A DNA stretch of 64,000 nt from Sphagnum compactum (taxonomy: Eukaryota; Bryophyta; Sphagnopsida; Sphagnales), in NCBI GenBank assembly GCA_965153455.1, contig OZ234500.1, forward strand, positions 4,526,001 through 4,590,000, read 5' to 3'. This document shows, one piece after another, positions 32,959 to 45,220 of this stretch; positions within the stretch are counted from its first letter, which is position 1, and every line of letters starts with the position of its first letter. A program made the position numbers and the translations under genes. The notes under the pieces are model-generated. The model was not told where the DNA came from and ran no database searches. It was given only the letters and a program-made list of their open reading frames with translations.

Positions 32959-35900
32959 ATGGCGGAGCTTGCGGGATCGCATAAACAAACCGGAGCAGGA
33001 GGCGTGAACGGTAGAGGAGAGAACGGAGTCGGGGAAATGGAGTCAGAAGTGGAGGAAAAGGGAGCGTCTCCCGCTCCTCTTGCGAGCGAGGGACCGCAGA
33101 CACCACGGCCTCCGCACAGAAGTGGAGGTGGACATGCGAAGACTACTACTCCCGTCGTTGGAGTGCATGTGATTCCGGGTGCCACTGCGACGCTGGAGAA
33201 GATCGCGGGTCGTTCCCCAAGTAAGGACCACACCAGATCTCGTCCTACTCCCTATGCTTTCTCCTCTTGTTCTGTGAGAGCAGTTCTTGTCTATGTCCTT
33301 TTGTCTCTCTACCTCGATTGAGCTTGATTGCGAAATCAGCAGAGATTGTATTTCCATATTCTTCCATTGATGAGCTCTTCTGTCTGTATTGCGATCCACA
33401 GACATCTTGCCATTACTTTGCATCATAATCCTGCTTTTTGTTTATTGTCTCTCTCTCTCCCAGTTCAAGCCTAGTGCAATTGCTGTGAGTCTTTCTGGCT
33501 CTTCATTGAGTACCGTGTTTTTCCTCTTCCATCTCTTTCATCTCTCAGGTACATATATTTGTAGCTCATTCAGGAGAATGCTGTAGCAAGGCAAAAGGTG
33601 CTCCACCGGTGCTCACTATGTGACCCTGCAAAAATATTTGTCCTATCCAAGTTTAGTTATTTACTTTTTTCCAACCCCACCCATAAAACAAAAATTTGGA
33701 GTGTAAATAGGTGGGAGACTACTAATAGCAAACCACCTAGACCAATCATAATGATTTTCAATCAGAAACAGGGAGCAGCAGTCAAATCATATTTATTACA
33801 CTCCTCTTTGGCAGTGTTAGGCAAACTGTACAAAAATGCTGGGACAAAACCAAAACCTGAGAAAAAATGGTTTTCACCCAGCATTTTTGCACAGTGGAGA
33901 GAAAGAACATGCTTAGCAATTTTCCCCGATGGAGAACGATTGACTTTCCTACATCCAATTTTAGTTTGCAGGGTCACATATTGAGCATTGGTGGAGTTGC
34001 TCTGAGTCTAAATCAACTTTGCATCATGATTGCCTCTGAAAGGTGATAAGTTCTTAGGATTTGAAAGATTAGAAGGCAAATCAGCATATAAGTTGTTCTG
34101 CAAGCATTCACAAGAAAGCGCAGAACTGTTTGTGCTCAGCAATGAAGGTGTGGTTTTTGGATTAGGTTTGTGAATGGTCTTGTGATCTCCTGTAATATCT
34201 TACTATATGTAATGTATATGCAATGAGGATATTCAACTCCAGGAATGTCTCAGCACAGAATATCTGCTCAGTTGGAAGTTAAAAGCTTGCAAGAGCATAG
34301 TGTAGGAGGATGTTTTGTGCCGCCTCAGAAGCTTCCAATATTCTTTGTAAAAAGTTTTAGTAATGTGCCTGAATGTAGAGCGATGTGTCAGTGCTTTGCA
34401 AATGCACGTGTTTGAAGGTTATCTTACTACATAATTCTCATCCCTGATTGCACTGAAAAGGTGGAAGTGGGTAGTGAAATCAGGGAAAGCTTATGGGAAT
34501 GGAGCAGTGTCACCCCTGAATCCACAAGATGCAACCTCTACAGACTTGTCATTGGATTCACCACCAATGGATGAGGTGATGAGCGCCCCCCTTTTACATG
34601 GAACGCTTGAGGTGTGGCTATATGAGGCCAAGAGCTTGCCCAATATGGACTTGTTCTCAGAGAGGTTGAGGCAGTGCTTTTCCTTCTTGTCAGTTTGTAA
34701 GGCTCCCTTTGTAAAAGCCAAGGCCAAAGTGAAGGAACACTCTCATGGCCACCACCCCAAAGGCATCACAAGCGACCCATATGCATCTGTTGTGCTTGCA
34801 GGGGCAAAGGTGGCATCCACACGAGTAATCTCAAACAATGCCAGCCCCCACTGGAATGAGCATTTTTGGATCCCTGTTGCCCACTTCACAAACGAAATTC
34901 TGATTGTGATAAAGGATGATGATATGCTTGGTGCACAGTACATTGGAGAAGTGATGATACCAGCTGAGGAAGTGCTTGAGAAACAGGTTGTAGAGGGCTG
35001 GTATGATGTATTGAATTCTTCTGGAAAGGTCTGTCATGCAGGTGCTAAGTTGCACCTTAAGATCATATACCATCCTATTGGCACAAATCCACTCTTCAAA
35101 CATGGGGCTGCAGTGGGGGAACATTTTTATGGTGTACCCTGTACATATTTTCCCTGCCGCACGGGGTGTAGGCTCACATTATACCAAGATGCTCATGTTT
35201 TTGATGGTGAACTCCCTGATGTGATACTTGAGAATGGTGAAAAATTTGAACAGCGGTGCTGCTGGGAGGAAATGTGTACAGCTATCTTGAAGGCACGTCA
35301 CATGGTCTACATTGCTGGATGGTCTGTTTATGTCAAGGTGAGGTTGATTCGTGATGTTAGTCATCCTATACCAGATGGTGGAGATTTAACACTTGGAGAC
35401 CTTTTGAGGAGAAAAGCAGCTGAGGGAGTGCGTGTGCTTGTTTTGGCCTGGGATGACAAAACATCTCACAGCAACCCCTTCTTTAAAACTGTATGTTACA
35501 AGTCTCTCAAATATCTCTGGTGGACTCAATAAAGCGATGAAATGTTCCTAAGCTATGTCAATTATCAACTGTTGCTGCATTCATACACTGTACACTTTTC
35601 ATCAACTACAATGTGGTAGCTATTGAGGTATGCAGGAGGGATTGATGGGTGTGCACGATGAAGATACAAAGAAGTTCTTCAAAAACTCTGCAGTTTGCTG
35701 TGTGCTGGCTCCACGTTATGCAGACAGCAAGCTTAGTTGGTTCCGGCAGAAGGTGCACATTTCTCCTCTTGGAACCCAACTAGGATATAGAATCATCCAT
35801 CCCCGCAGCTTTTGCATCAGAAGGTAGATGAACTGTAGACCAATGAGGGATCGCATTTTGCTTTATATCATTTCATTAAAATCTTTGAGTCAGAAAGACT

Positions 35901-38900
35901 ATAGGTCCTCGAAGTATGCAGGGCTGTTTGTGAATTCTAAGCATGCTGATCTATCAAAATTGCACTTGATTGTTTATGACCTTTCATGAGTTCTCTTAGG
36001 CACCTTCCATTTTATCAGTATTATGAACTTCTGATAGGAGGCTTTTTCATACATAGGTCTCATAAGGGTTATGAACTGCAGGTAGTGGGAACTTTGTACA
36101 CCCACCATCAAAAGGTGTTGATTGTGGATACTCAGGGTCCAGGGGATCGGAGGATAGTTACTTCTTTTGTTGGTGGTCTAGATCTCTGTGATGGCCGTTG
36201 GGACACCCCTACTCACTCCCCCTTTGCAACTCTGCAAACTACACACAAAAATGACTTCCACAACCCCAGTTTCAGTGTTAGTTTTCCTCCACCCTCTCTT
36301 ACAACATGGGAATGCTTCCATTTGCTGTTGCCCTCTATGCCCTTTTTGGATTCAGCCTAATTCATGCATTGATGGTTACTGAGTGAGATTTGGAGTTGTG
36401 AGCTTCTTCCTACTACCAGTTCAAGTATCATAAGTTTCAAAAGTAATCAATGTTTTCAATATGTTCTAACTGGTGAAAATTGGATTGGACACATTGTATT
36501 GGGTCATGGTGCAGGCAATGGCAGATGGAGGAGGTCCAAGACAACCATGGCATGATTTGCACTGCAAAATTGAGGGGCCAGCAGCATATGATGTCCTCAC
36601 TAATTTTGAGCAGCGCTGGAGAAAAGCAACACGGTGGCATGAAGAAGAATTAATTCAAATCAGTAGGATTTCGTGGATTTTGAGTCCATCCCCTAATGCT
36701 CCACCTGAAGGAGATCCAAAGCTATACATGACCAATAACAACGACCCAAGTGCTTGGCATGCTCAGGTACTCCTCCAGTGTCCTGCACAATTTTGTATCT
36801 TTTTCATCCTCTCTGAAGGCAGTTTGGTTGAACTCTTGAGAGGTGAAAGCTAAGCTCCAGGAACATAACATGAGAGTCTATCTTCAGACTTCCTTGATCA
36901 AAATTCTCCATGACAATTTGAAACACTTCTCTGTATGTGTTGCACCCAAAAGACTCATGGTGAGCATTAGACAGGTGTTCAGTAATGCAGCAGTACTGTT
37001 GTAACTTGTTCAAGGTGTTTTAGAGTTCTGGTGTATCACTCCATTGAGCAAAGTTTTGGAAATATCATCATATTGCTGCATTCTAATTTGAGATGTATGT
37101 TATACAGGTGTTCCGATCCGTAGATTCAGGATCAGTGAAGGGTTTCCCAAGGACAACTGCAGGGGTTGAACAGGCGGTATGCTTTTTCCTACTGAGTGCT
37201 TTCTAACTGTCTTTAGTCTTGCAGTGCATGAATTTGATAGGGTTGTGGACTTGTGATACAGCATCTTGTCTGGGATAAGAACATATCTGTTGATGTCAGC
37301 ATCCAAATGGCGTATGTGAAAGCCATTCGTTCTGCTCAGCATTTCATCTATATTGAAAATCAATACTTCATTGGTTCATCCTATAATTGGCCTGACTACA
37401 AGAATGCTGGTACCCTCCGAGGCCCACTCTTCCTCTGCTGCCTGGAATACCAAGTTTTGAATCCTCTCCTTGCTTGTGATTCTACATCATTGACTATAAA
37501 CTGTATTGTGATCTGGCAATATATATATTGAAGGCTGCTAAGAAGTTGAGTCTGAACTAATGGAGTTTGTGACCCAGTCGACCCCACATTGAACTGATTA
37601 AATAGTGGTGGAATGTAAGGGTTTATCAAGTTTCTATGCCAGTTGTCAATGATGTCACAATGTATGGGGGGAACATCTGGGAAGTGGGTTTTTTCAAGGT
37701 CTAAAGAAAAGAAGGGGAACTCTACTGATACACAGGTGCCAACCACCTCATTCCTATGGAACTAGCATTGAAAGTGGCAAGCAAAATCCGGGATCACCAG
37801 CCCTTTGCTGTATATGTAGTAATCCCCATGTGGCCAGAAGGTGTTCCTGATAGCGGTCCCATGCAAGAAATCCTTTTCTTCCAGGTACTCATCATTGCTC
37901 TTTATCAGCTTTCTTGGTAAGACTATGGTTGTTATTCTCAGGCCTGTAACTTGTGTGGGATGAATCCCAGATGCAAACGATGAAGATGATGTATGGGGTG
38001 ATAGCTGCTGCATTGAGTGATGTTGGTCTGCTTGGAGAACACCATCCCTGTGACTATTTGAACTTTTACTGTCTTGGTACCCGGGAACCAGAAAGCCCTC
38101 AGGAGGGACAACCCATGAATTCACCTGAGAATTCTAAGCATGTGAGTGGATCTTCTAACCTCTCCTTCTTACATGTGCTGAAGTACAAGCTTTTACTAGT
38201 TCAGAAAAGGTTTCAAATCATTCAAGCTTTGGTTTGCAGACAACATCATTGTAATCCAGCAAATGTTTTTTGTCACATTTTTAAAAATCATATCCTTCAA
38301 TGTATTACTTTGCGAAGATATCTCTTGGGCTTCTGAAAGGGTCTCTGGAATCATCTCATATATCCTGAAACCATCTCTGCATATCCAAAAAGTTTCTATC
38401 AGCTTATTCCAGCTTATGAAAATGGTTAAATGTAGTTGTGCAGAAGAGATAATTAGAATTTTCTTCAACATTGGGATAAACAATGTGTGTAAACAAAGTG
38501 TGGTGCAGCTGAGTGCAGAGAGTCCAGTAGGGAAGCATTTGTTAAGAAGGTGAGTGTACCTTGATGTCTGTCGAAATCTAATGGAGGATTGTATCTTGTG
38601 TTCTCAAATGTGCATGGTGTGTTCAATTTCAGGGTTTAGTGCAGAAGAATAGACGGTTCATGGTATATGTGCATTCCAAGGGCATTATAGTGGATGATGA
38701 GTACATCATCTGTGGGTCTGCCAACATTAATCAACGTTCCATGGATGGATCCCGAGATACTGAGATTGCTACTGGGGGCTACCAACCCCACTACACATGG
38801 GACCACCAGCATTCTCATCCCCTTGGTCAGGTTAGCTTCTTCCTCAACACACTCCACTGTCGCAGTACTTTGTAATGCAGTGTGATGAACATTGGATTAG

Positions 38901-39964
38901 TGGGTGTTGCAGACTTTCTTTGGTCTTAGCATCTCAATGGAACAGCAGCAGGCTTTCTTGACTATATTGTGTTAATATGTTTGCAAGAAATTTTATTTCA
39001 TTGAGCTTTCAAAGCATTTGGCCATTCCAATGAGAAGAAACATTTAAAGGTGTTGACTTGTTACTACAAGTTACCATTGAATAGATGACTTGTGGTGACA
39101 ATTTTCCAAAAATCCAAAATCCACAACACCAAGATGAGCCTGTATCCGCAATTTTTCGTCATGCATGCCTCATTGATCTTTCTGGGGTTTGGTGACACCT
39201 TTATTGCTAGCACTTTCATTCAATCTTTGTTAGCACTATTATTATATGTTTCTTGACTAATGAAGAGGTGGAGGAGGAGGGAGAAGAACAGAACGGAGAA
39301 TAGGAAGAGGAGCAGGCTTAATTAGGATTTGTCCAAATTTCATGTACAAAGTTTCAAAATTGAAGCTATGATGTTCAAAACTGTAGTTTTCAAACCCTGA
39401 TTTTTCTCTTCTTTCTTGTCATCCAGTCATTTTCATTTTGTAGTTTAAACTTCAAACCATTTCTTCAGGTTATGGGACATGAGCCCTGTTCTGAATCAGG
39501 TCATTATATGTCAATCATGTTTCATTGTTCTCAAATGCCTAGTAACTATGACATGAGCCCTAAAGTTTTCTGAATCAATTGTCTGCAAAGGCTGAGTACC
39601 CCTGAAATAATCAAGCATCTGACTAGCATGCAGGTCTTGACTGATTGGCAACAATGCTTTGGTACAGGTCTATGGATTTCGTATGTCACTTTGGGCAGAA
39701 CATCTGGGTATACTGGAGGATCTGTTCAGGGATGCAGAAACGCTAGAATGTGTAAGGAGAGTGAATGAGTTGGCCCAAGCAAATTGGGAACGATACGTTG
39801 CTGAGGAAGTCATCAATCTGAAGGGACATCTCTTGCGCTACCCCATAAAAGTGAACTTGAATGGCTCTATTGAGCCACTTCCTGACTATGTAACATTCCC
39901 TGATGTGGGCGGGAACATCTTGGGTAGTAATCAAATTAACCTGCCTGATGGTTTGACAACCTAA
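32959..39964 (+). CDS. PLD: C2-domain phospholipase D, 12-exon model
   Basis: Hydrolyses phospholipids to phosphatidic acid at membranes. Exons: 32959-33220 (tentative), 34475-35490, 35636-35752, 36082-36276, 36515-36766, 37108-37176, 37262-37409, 37736-37884, 37971-38141, 38514-38549, 38633-38830, 39668-39964; phases agree. Exons 2-12 encode 882 residues, 969 with exon 1. Numbering from the codon at 34474, a C2 domain (~40-205) shows SDPYASV and a KDDDMLG loop. HKD motif 1 is HQKVLIVD (H387, K389, D394); motif 2 is HSKGIIVD (H732, K734, D739); IYIENQYF is also present. Both catalytic motifs are intact, so an active enzyme is expected. No PX/PH domain, so it is of the alpha/beta/delta C2 class, not zeta. 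The acceptor at 34473-34474 is weak; joining exon 1 would create the ATG from A|TG. If exon 1 is not used, the Met at 34567 could start the protein. The 36-base exon 10 is very short. Confidence 0.92.
33601..33996. mobile_element. Foldback MITE-like element in the presumed first intron of PLD
   Basis: Terminal arms 33601-33632 and 33965-33996 are inverse-complementary with 3 mismatches in 32 (CTCCACCGGTGCTCACTATG / its inverse). A second inner pair, 33827-33851 and 33869-33893, matches at all but a few of 25 positions, with a 17-base loop. The total is ~396 bp without coding capacity. I find no clear target duplication. The ends resemble the GAGCATC..CACC start of the MITE-like segment inside the hAT copies, which may or may not mean kinship. 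Confidence 0.75.
33997..34474 (+). other. Remaining part of the presumed first intron of PLD
   Basis: No gene or repeat is seen. The region precedes the exon at 34475 and holds no alternative exon that keeps the reading frame. If exon 1 belongs to another gene, this would be promoter and leader for PLD. Confidence 0.4.
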
Positions 39965-41940
39965 TAAGGTTTTTTGGTCGAAGCCAGGTTGTTCGATAGA
40001 CTAATCTAAATTCAAGCAAGACACCTTCAACAGAAGTTCTTAAGGACGGGGTTGGAAGAAACAAAGAGGACACAAACACCCAAGCTACAGAAGGAAGTCT
40101 TACAGGACGATTGAATTGCCTGAATCCTTCAATATGTATCCTTGGAGGTAGGATTGCAACCCACAATCAGAATACAAAGAATTAAAACCTTGTAAATCGT
40201 ACACTGTAACGTGAAGAGTTAAAACTGTAGATAAAGAGGAGCTTTTTGTAGAGTTCATTGTATTTTCAGAGCATATTCTTTGAAGAAATTCATTGGGTTA
40301 ACATTATATGATGGGCTGGTCACTAAGGCACATGCAAAATAGCAGGCACATGGGGTCCAATAAGTGCATAGTACAAGATCTTGACCCAGACAGAAAAATT
40401 TCTCACTGCAAAAACACAGCTGAATAATGGAGTTACCTTGGTGAAATCATAAATTCTGGATGTGTACAGCACCCATTTTCTCTTGGCCTCCCTGGTGGAG
40501 GTAAGTGTATCCCTTTCTTCAAATCTTCTGACTGAATTGTCTCAATGCTGTTGTCCAAGCAATCAGCTCATTTCTTTATGTCTAGTCATGTCTATGTTGG
40601 ATGTGCAGCTAAGTGATTTGGCTTCCCCTTGATCATGGTTCCTGCAAGTTGGTGTACACAGTTATTCAAATTCTGAAGTTTCTCAACACCCACAATCTTG
40701 GGGGGGTGAGAAGACATCTCTACATTATGTATGCAGCAGCTGAACCAGATCCAAGGAAAACACAACTCATTCTTCAATATCACTCAATCGATGAGGGTAG
40801 TATTCTTCTTGGGTGTAGAAATTTTAGTTACAATAGGCTGAATTAGAAGCAAAATGTCAACATGGGTAAAATCTTTTCAGTGTGATTTTTTTAGCCTAAA
40901 TTCGTTGTGGGCTTGCACTACGAAGGACTATATACGCTTCTTATATGTCACGCACTTGGAAGTCACTGAATCCTTGGAGCTGACATAGTGTAAGGTTAAG
41001 CTTTGACAACTTTTGTCTTGCATGCCGCAATCTCCTTGTATACAGAGATTATGGCAGCTTTTAAGTGCTAAACTTTATTGTTGTGAAAGAGTTGTCTCGA
41101 TGTAAAAGACACATCTTTGTTTGAAGACTAAAACCACGGCCATGAATTAGCCACCTTAAGTAGCCTTTAGCCATGTTTGGTTCATCGATTCTAAGTCCAA
41201 CGCTCTAGTTATGTTGTGAACCATGATGGTTTTGGTTAATTTTGAAAGGTGATTGCAATGTTTTGAAGATAGTGATGGCCACAAGTAGTTGAAAATAATC
41301 TGAATATGAATATGGCCAATTCTGTAAGTTGTTTTATTGTTTAAATTTCTTACATGGCTTATTCTAAGCTCTACTATGCATTATTAGACTTGAAGAAGGT
41401 TGTAATTTTTATTTGTTTTAATGTGATGACTTTTATTGAGTTTGAGCTTCTTAACTATTAGTTTGTGTATCTTGTTAATTAGATTTTTTTAATTAAGATT
41501 TTTTGTGGTTTTGGCAAGTTTGCATATCTTTTGTTTGGTTACATTAGAAAGTTGTTTTTTCTCTTTTTTTTCAATTGGATTCATGTGTAGTTAGTTTGCA
41601 CAATTTGAACACAAAGCAACACTAACATTGCCAAGGGGAATTACAATTTACAAAACTCTAAAATTTGCCTTAGATTTTTCTCATTATAATGACATTCACA
41701 AAAAAAGCTTTGCAAATATTTTGTGCTATTAACAAGTGTGATAGTGATTATAAAGAATAGTGTTTCTTACTAAAGTGGATGGTTCCCAAAAAATGTATGA
41801 CACAAACAAGAATGTGATTAAAATGGGTGTGATTATAAAGGGGGTTTACTGTGTATTGAACCTTCTTGTTGTTGACCCAAGCACATAAGCTCCATAAGGT
41901 CACCCATCCCATACTATTCCAGTCAAAGTGGACATTAACT
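39965..41940. other. Downstream of PLD, no gene seen
   Basis: The first few hundred bases after the stop at 39962-39964 are probably PLD 3' untranslated sequence. No frame with coding features follows. From 41300 the DNA becomes strongly AT-rich. Confidence 0.5.
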
Positions 41941-41949
41941 TCAGAGGTC

Positions 41950-42200
41950 TTGTGGAACATTGCTAAATTAATTTTAAATTGATTTCCAGAAAGTTAATCT
42001 AAATTCATTAACTTTTGCTCCATTGCTCCGAAAATTGCAAAATGACAAACATGCACACCACTTTGTCAAGGGCTTTCTGACCATACCAAAGGCAGAAGGG
42101 GGGCCCATGGTTGTCTCGAGATTTCATTTTATGGGTATGATAGATGGAATTCAAAAAGAAAATGTCAATAACAAAGGGGTGTATCACATTGTGGCCTTGC
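41950..42200. repeat. Dispersed repeat family, copy C, inverted relative to copies A and B
   Basis: The inverse complement of this block aligns with 13667-13980: ACCATGGGCC, CAGAAAGCCCTTGACAAAG, GTGTG, TCATTTTGCAA, AGCAAAAGTTAATGAATTTA. On the plus strand it encodes HAHHFVKGFLTIPKAEGGP, matching HCFVKGFLTKKCERGP from copy A. Conservation of the amino-acid phrase in two copies 28 kb apart suggests origin from a coding element. Confidence 0.7.
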
Positions 42201-42244
42201 CATTTACATTAAAAAGTTATCTTAAGGCAAAAAAAGAATTATGA

Positions 42245-43555
42245 AAATTCAAATATTTCACGATGCCAAAATATAATCCTCAAAAAAATCCTCTAAAAGA
42301 AACCAAAATCTTTCAAGATATCATAACTCTGTAACTTTTTCTCAAGTTTCAACACAAGCCAAAATATCATCTTTCAAAAATCCTCATACAAAAAAATAGA
42401 CCTATTTACCTAAGGGGCCAAAATCCATTAAGCTACTATGCTCTATAATGAATCTAAACACAATATCCTTGCCTTGGTAGGCAAGGCCAAAAGACCTACT
42501 ATCTATTACATCTAACTATTCTATCAATGTTCATTATGTACACCAAATAGTATAATGTACTAAATGTAGCTATATTCCTACCAGTTCATCATCAATTCAA
42601 GATGTCTGGGTTACTTATATCAAATTGGTAATTTATAATTTCCAAGAATTCTCTAATACTTTCACTTTTGTACACACCCCATGTAGTATGACCAGAGTAG
42701 TATACAATGTACCTGATACCAAACCAACATTGGACAATACAGGATTGGAAATTGAAGTTTTACATTGTTGAAGACGCATTGAATCATATGAACACAAGAG
42801 TAATCAAAACCATTTTGCCTAATGTAGCCTTGAATTATATGCATATAGCTAAAGGACTAACTAAGGACAAGGTGCAATATGTCACATTCAAACTACTCAA
42901 ATATTATTGCAGCAAAAAATAATTGTTTAAACCTTCTAGAACAAAAAGCAAGGTCTTCACAATTTGGTGGATTCCAAGGTGCATGATCTCTACCTTGTGA
43001 CATGTTTCACAAGACATTGTTATGTTAATGATATTAAATAGTTCTTCTTTGTATGAAGTAGGGATTGAACTTTCATAATTTTGTTTTCAAAGACATCTAG
43101 GACAAGGTCACATTTGCCTTGTGCTTTAGAAATCAATCTTCAAATCTCTCATCACATGGCAGGAATCATTCCACAACAAATGTAGCAAATGGAAGAAGGT
43201 CTTTTGACACTGGCATAAATGTTTTTTGGTTGCCAGTGTGTTTCAAACCATACATACAACTTTCTCCAATTTAATGCTCTTTTGTGGGTGAAAACAAGCC
43301 GCCTGGCAAAACAGATGAATAAAGCTTATGAAAATATGCTGGAGAAATCTATATGTTTTCTTCTATTCAACTGTAAGATGCAAAACCAACACTATGTTTG
43401 CTATAGCTCAAAGTCAAAGCTCTTCATGCTCCAAACTCATAGTTACAAAATCTCTTGAGTGAGAGTCATATACTGGAGAAACTCCTGTTTAGATTCCTGT
43501 CTAGAAATACTCACAAATCGATCACCAGTTTGCAAATCTAACACGTTGTCTCGTT
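42245..43555. other. Intergenic, no gene seen
   Basis: AT-rich with only short frames. A GTTT microsatellite lies at ~43555-43575, just downstream of the stop codon of the minus-strand reductase. Confidence 0.5.
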
Positions 43556-43619
43556 TGTTTGTTTGTTTGTTTGCTTCCAAAAAGCTCTGGAGATCCATCC
43601 TGCAGAAATGGGCATGATT

Positions 43620-44447
43620 CTAAGTTGCCTTAGTCGGATCCCAACCAGCCACCCATTCTTCGTCTAACGAATCAAGCTTCGCCATATCCTCAGGGGTGAT
43701 ACTGAAGTCGAACACTTGGAAATTCTCCGCAATGCGTGCTGGTGTGACGGACTTAGGCAAAGTCACGAAATTCTTCTGAAGACACCAGCGAATCAAGAGT
43801 TGTGCAGTGGATTTGTTGTATTTCTGCGCCGTCTGTACAAGGGTTTTGTGTTTCAAGCGCTCGCCTCTGGTGAGCGGAGAGTATGACTCCAACACGATGT
43901 TCTCGTCTTCACAAAACTTCACCAATGCTTTCCGCGTGTTGAACGGGGTCAACTCGATCTGGTTCACAGAGGGACGGATTTCGCAGTTTGCAAACAGCTC
44001 CTTCAAGTGATGAACACCGTAATTGCTCACACCGATTGCCCTTGCTTTCCCGCTCTTTAGGATTTGCTCCATTGCTTTCCATGTGTCGAGTCTTTTGTCA
44101 ACGGCCATCGGTGAGTGTACCAAATAGAGATCAACGTAATCGAAACCAAGCTCGCCAAGACTACGATTGAAGGCTCTTAGAGTATTGTCGTAGCCATGAT
44201 CTGAGTTCCACAATTTGGTGGTTATGAAAACTTCTTGTCGAGGAATGCCGCTTTCTCGCACCGCTTGACCGACTCCTTTCTCGTTGCCATAGAAGGCCGC
44301 GGTATCGATATGACGATAACCGATCTTCAAAGCTGCGAGTGTGGCGTCGTAAGCGTCTTTGGGCGGTGCCATGTACACCCCTAATCCAACTCTCGGAATC
44401 AAAACAGCAGGTCCTTCGAACCCCGCGTGTTTCAGCTCCATCTCCAT
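43620..44447 (-). CDS. Aldo-keto reductase, single exon, 275 residues
   Basis: Cytosolic-type NADPH-dependent reductase of aldehydes and ketones. I place the start at the ATG 44447-44445 (MEMELKHAGF): the frame stays open upstream to 44627, but only from a TTG, and 275 residues is the usual length for this family. The catalytic tetrad is present: D48 and Y53 in HIDTAAFYGNE, K78 in TTKLWNSDHG, and H111 in LYLVHSPM. Other family signatures are GVSNYGVHHL (~157-166) and the cofactor-binding LPKSVTPARIAENF (~235-248). The pattern is closest to the small AKRs of the glyoxal/methylglyoxal reductase and prostaglandin-F-synthase-like branch; no more precise substrate can be assigned. The intron-free structure is unusual beside its neighbours and could reflect retroposition or transfer. 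The upstream 60 codons, if used through a spliced exon, would be basic and organelle-signal-like. Confidence 0.9.
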   Translation of the reverse strand: MEMELKHAGFEGPAVLIPRVGLGVYMAPPKDAYDATLAALKIGYRHIDTAAFYGNEKGVGQAVRESGIPRQEVFITTKLWNSDHGYDNTLRAFNRSLGELGFDYVDLYLVHSPMAVDKRLDTWKAMEQILKSGKARAIGVSNYGVHHLKELFANCEIRPSVNQIELTPFNTRKALVKFCEDENIVLESYSPLTRGERLKHKTLVQTAQKYNKSTAQLLIRWCLQKNFVTLPKSVTPARIAENFQVFDFSITPEDMAKLDSLDEEWVAGWDPTKAT

Positions 44448-44611
44448 ATTCTCACCACCCAAGCTTCTGCTCACGAATGTAACTTCCGCCCGCTGTTTGT
44501 TGCCAAACACTAACGCTTCTTTCGCTTTCTCTTTTTTGTTGCAGAGATGCGTGAAGAGCAGCTTCTTCTTCAACCCTAATCTCGATCCGACTACCAAGCT
44601 TCGAACCCTTG

Positions 44612-45220
44612 AGAATTCTTGCAGCAACCAAAAAATATAACTGTCTTCCAGTGACTCTCAGAGACTTATAGTAATTCTCTTCAACGTAAGATTCTCATCT
44701 TCTTTGCTGAATACAGTGATATTCTCTTCACGGGAAGCACCTTCAGAAGCTTCCAAAGCCTAGTTGAGTACTGTTTCTTTACGCTAAAGCTTTGCATGTT
44801 TTTGGTGTTCGTATGTGGATCTGCGAAAAGAGATCGATTTCCTCATGCAGATGATGCAGATGGCGAATTCTTGCAGCAACGCATGAAGGTACGTGTCTCC
44901 CAGTGACTCTTAAAGACTTACAGTAATTATCTTCAACAGTACATTCTCATCTCCTTCGCTGAATACATTTATATTCTCTTCAAGGGAAGCACCTTCAGAA
45001 GCTTCCAAGCCCAGTTGAGTGCCGTTTATTTACACTAAAGATTTGCATTTTTAGGTATGCGGTTTTGTAACAGTTGAATATATTGATATTCTCTTCAAGT
45101 GAAGCACCCTCAGAAGCTTCCAAACCCAGTCGAGTGCCGTTTCTTTACACTAAACCTTTGCATTTTTAGTGATGTGGTTTTGAAACAGGTGGATCTCGAA
45201 TGCAGATCCAGTTCGTCGTG
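44612..45220. repeat. Upstream three-copy repeat of the AKR gene, about 252-bp unit
   Basis: GAATTCTTGCAGCAAC occurs at 44613 and 44865, a period of 252. The following sequence (AGTGACTCT.A.AGACTTA.AGTAATT..CTTCAAC, then GAAGCACCTTCAGAAGCTTCCAA) repeats in full. A third, shortened copy starts near 45072 with GATATTCTCTTCAAGTGAAGCACC. The array begins where the open frame upstream of the reductase ATG begins, so part of the gene's 5' region belongs to the repeat. It probably contains promoter or leader sequence. Confidence 0.9.

Noticed and set aside
44448-44627. 60-residue N-terminal extension of the aldo-keto reductase as an organelle-targeting peptide
   Set aside because: It begins only at a TTG within a tandem repeat. 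The ATG at 44447 gives the normal family length. Kept only as an alternative.
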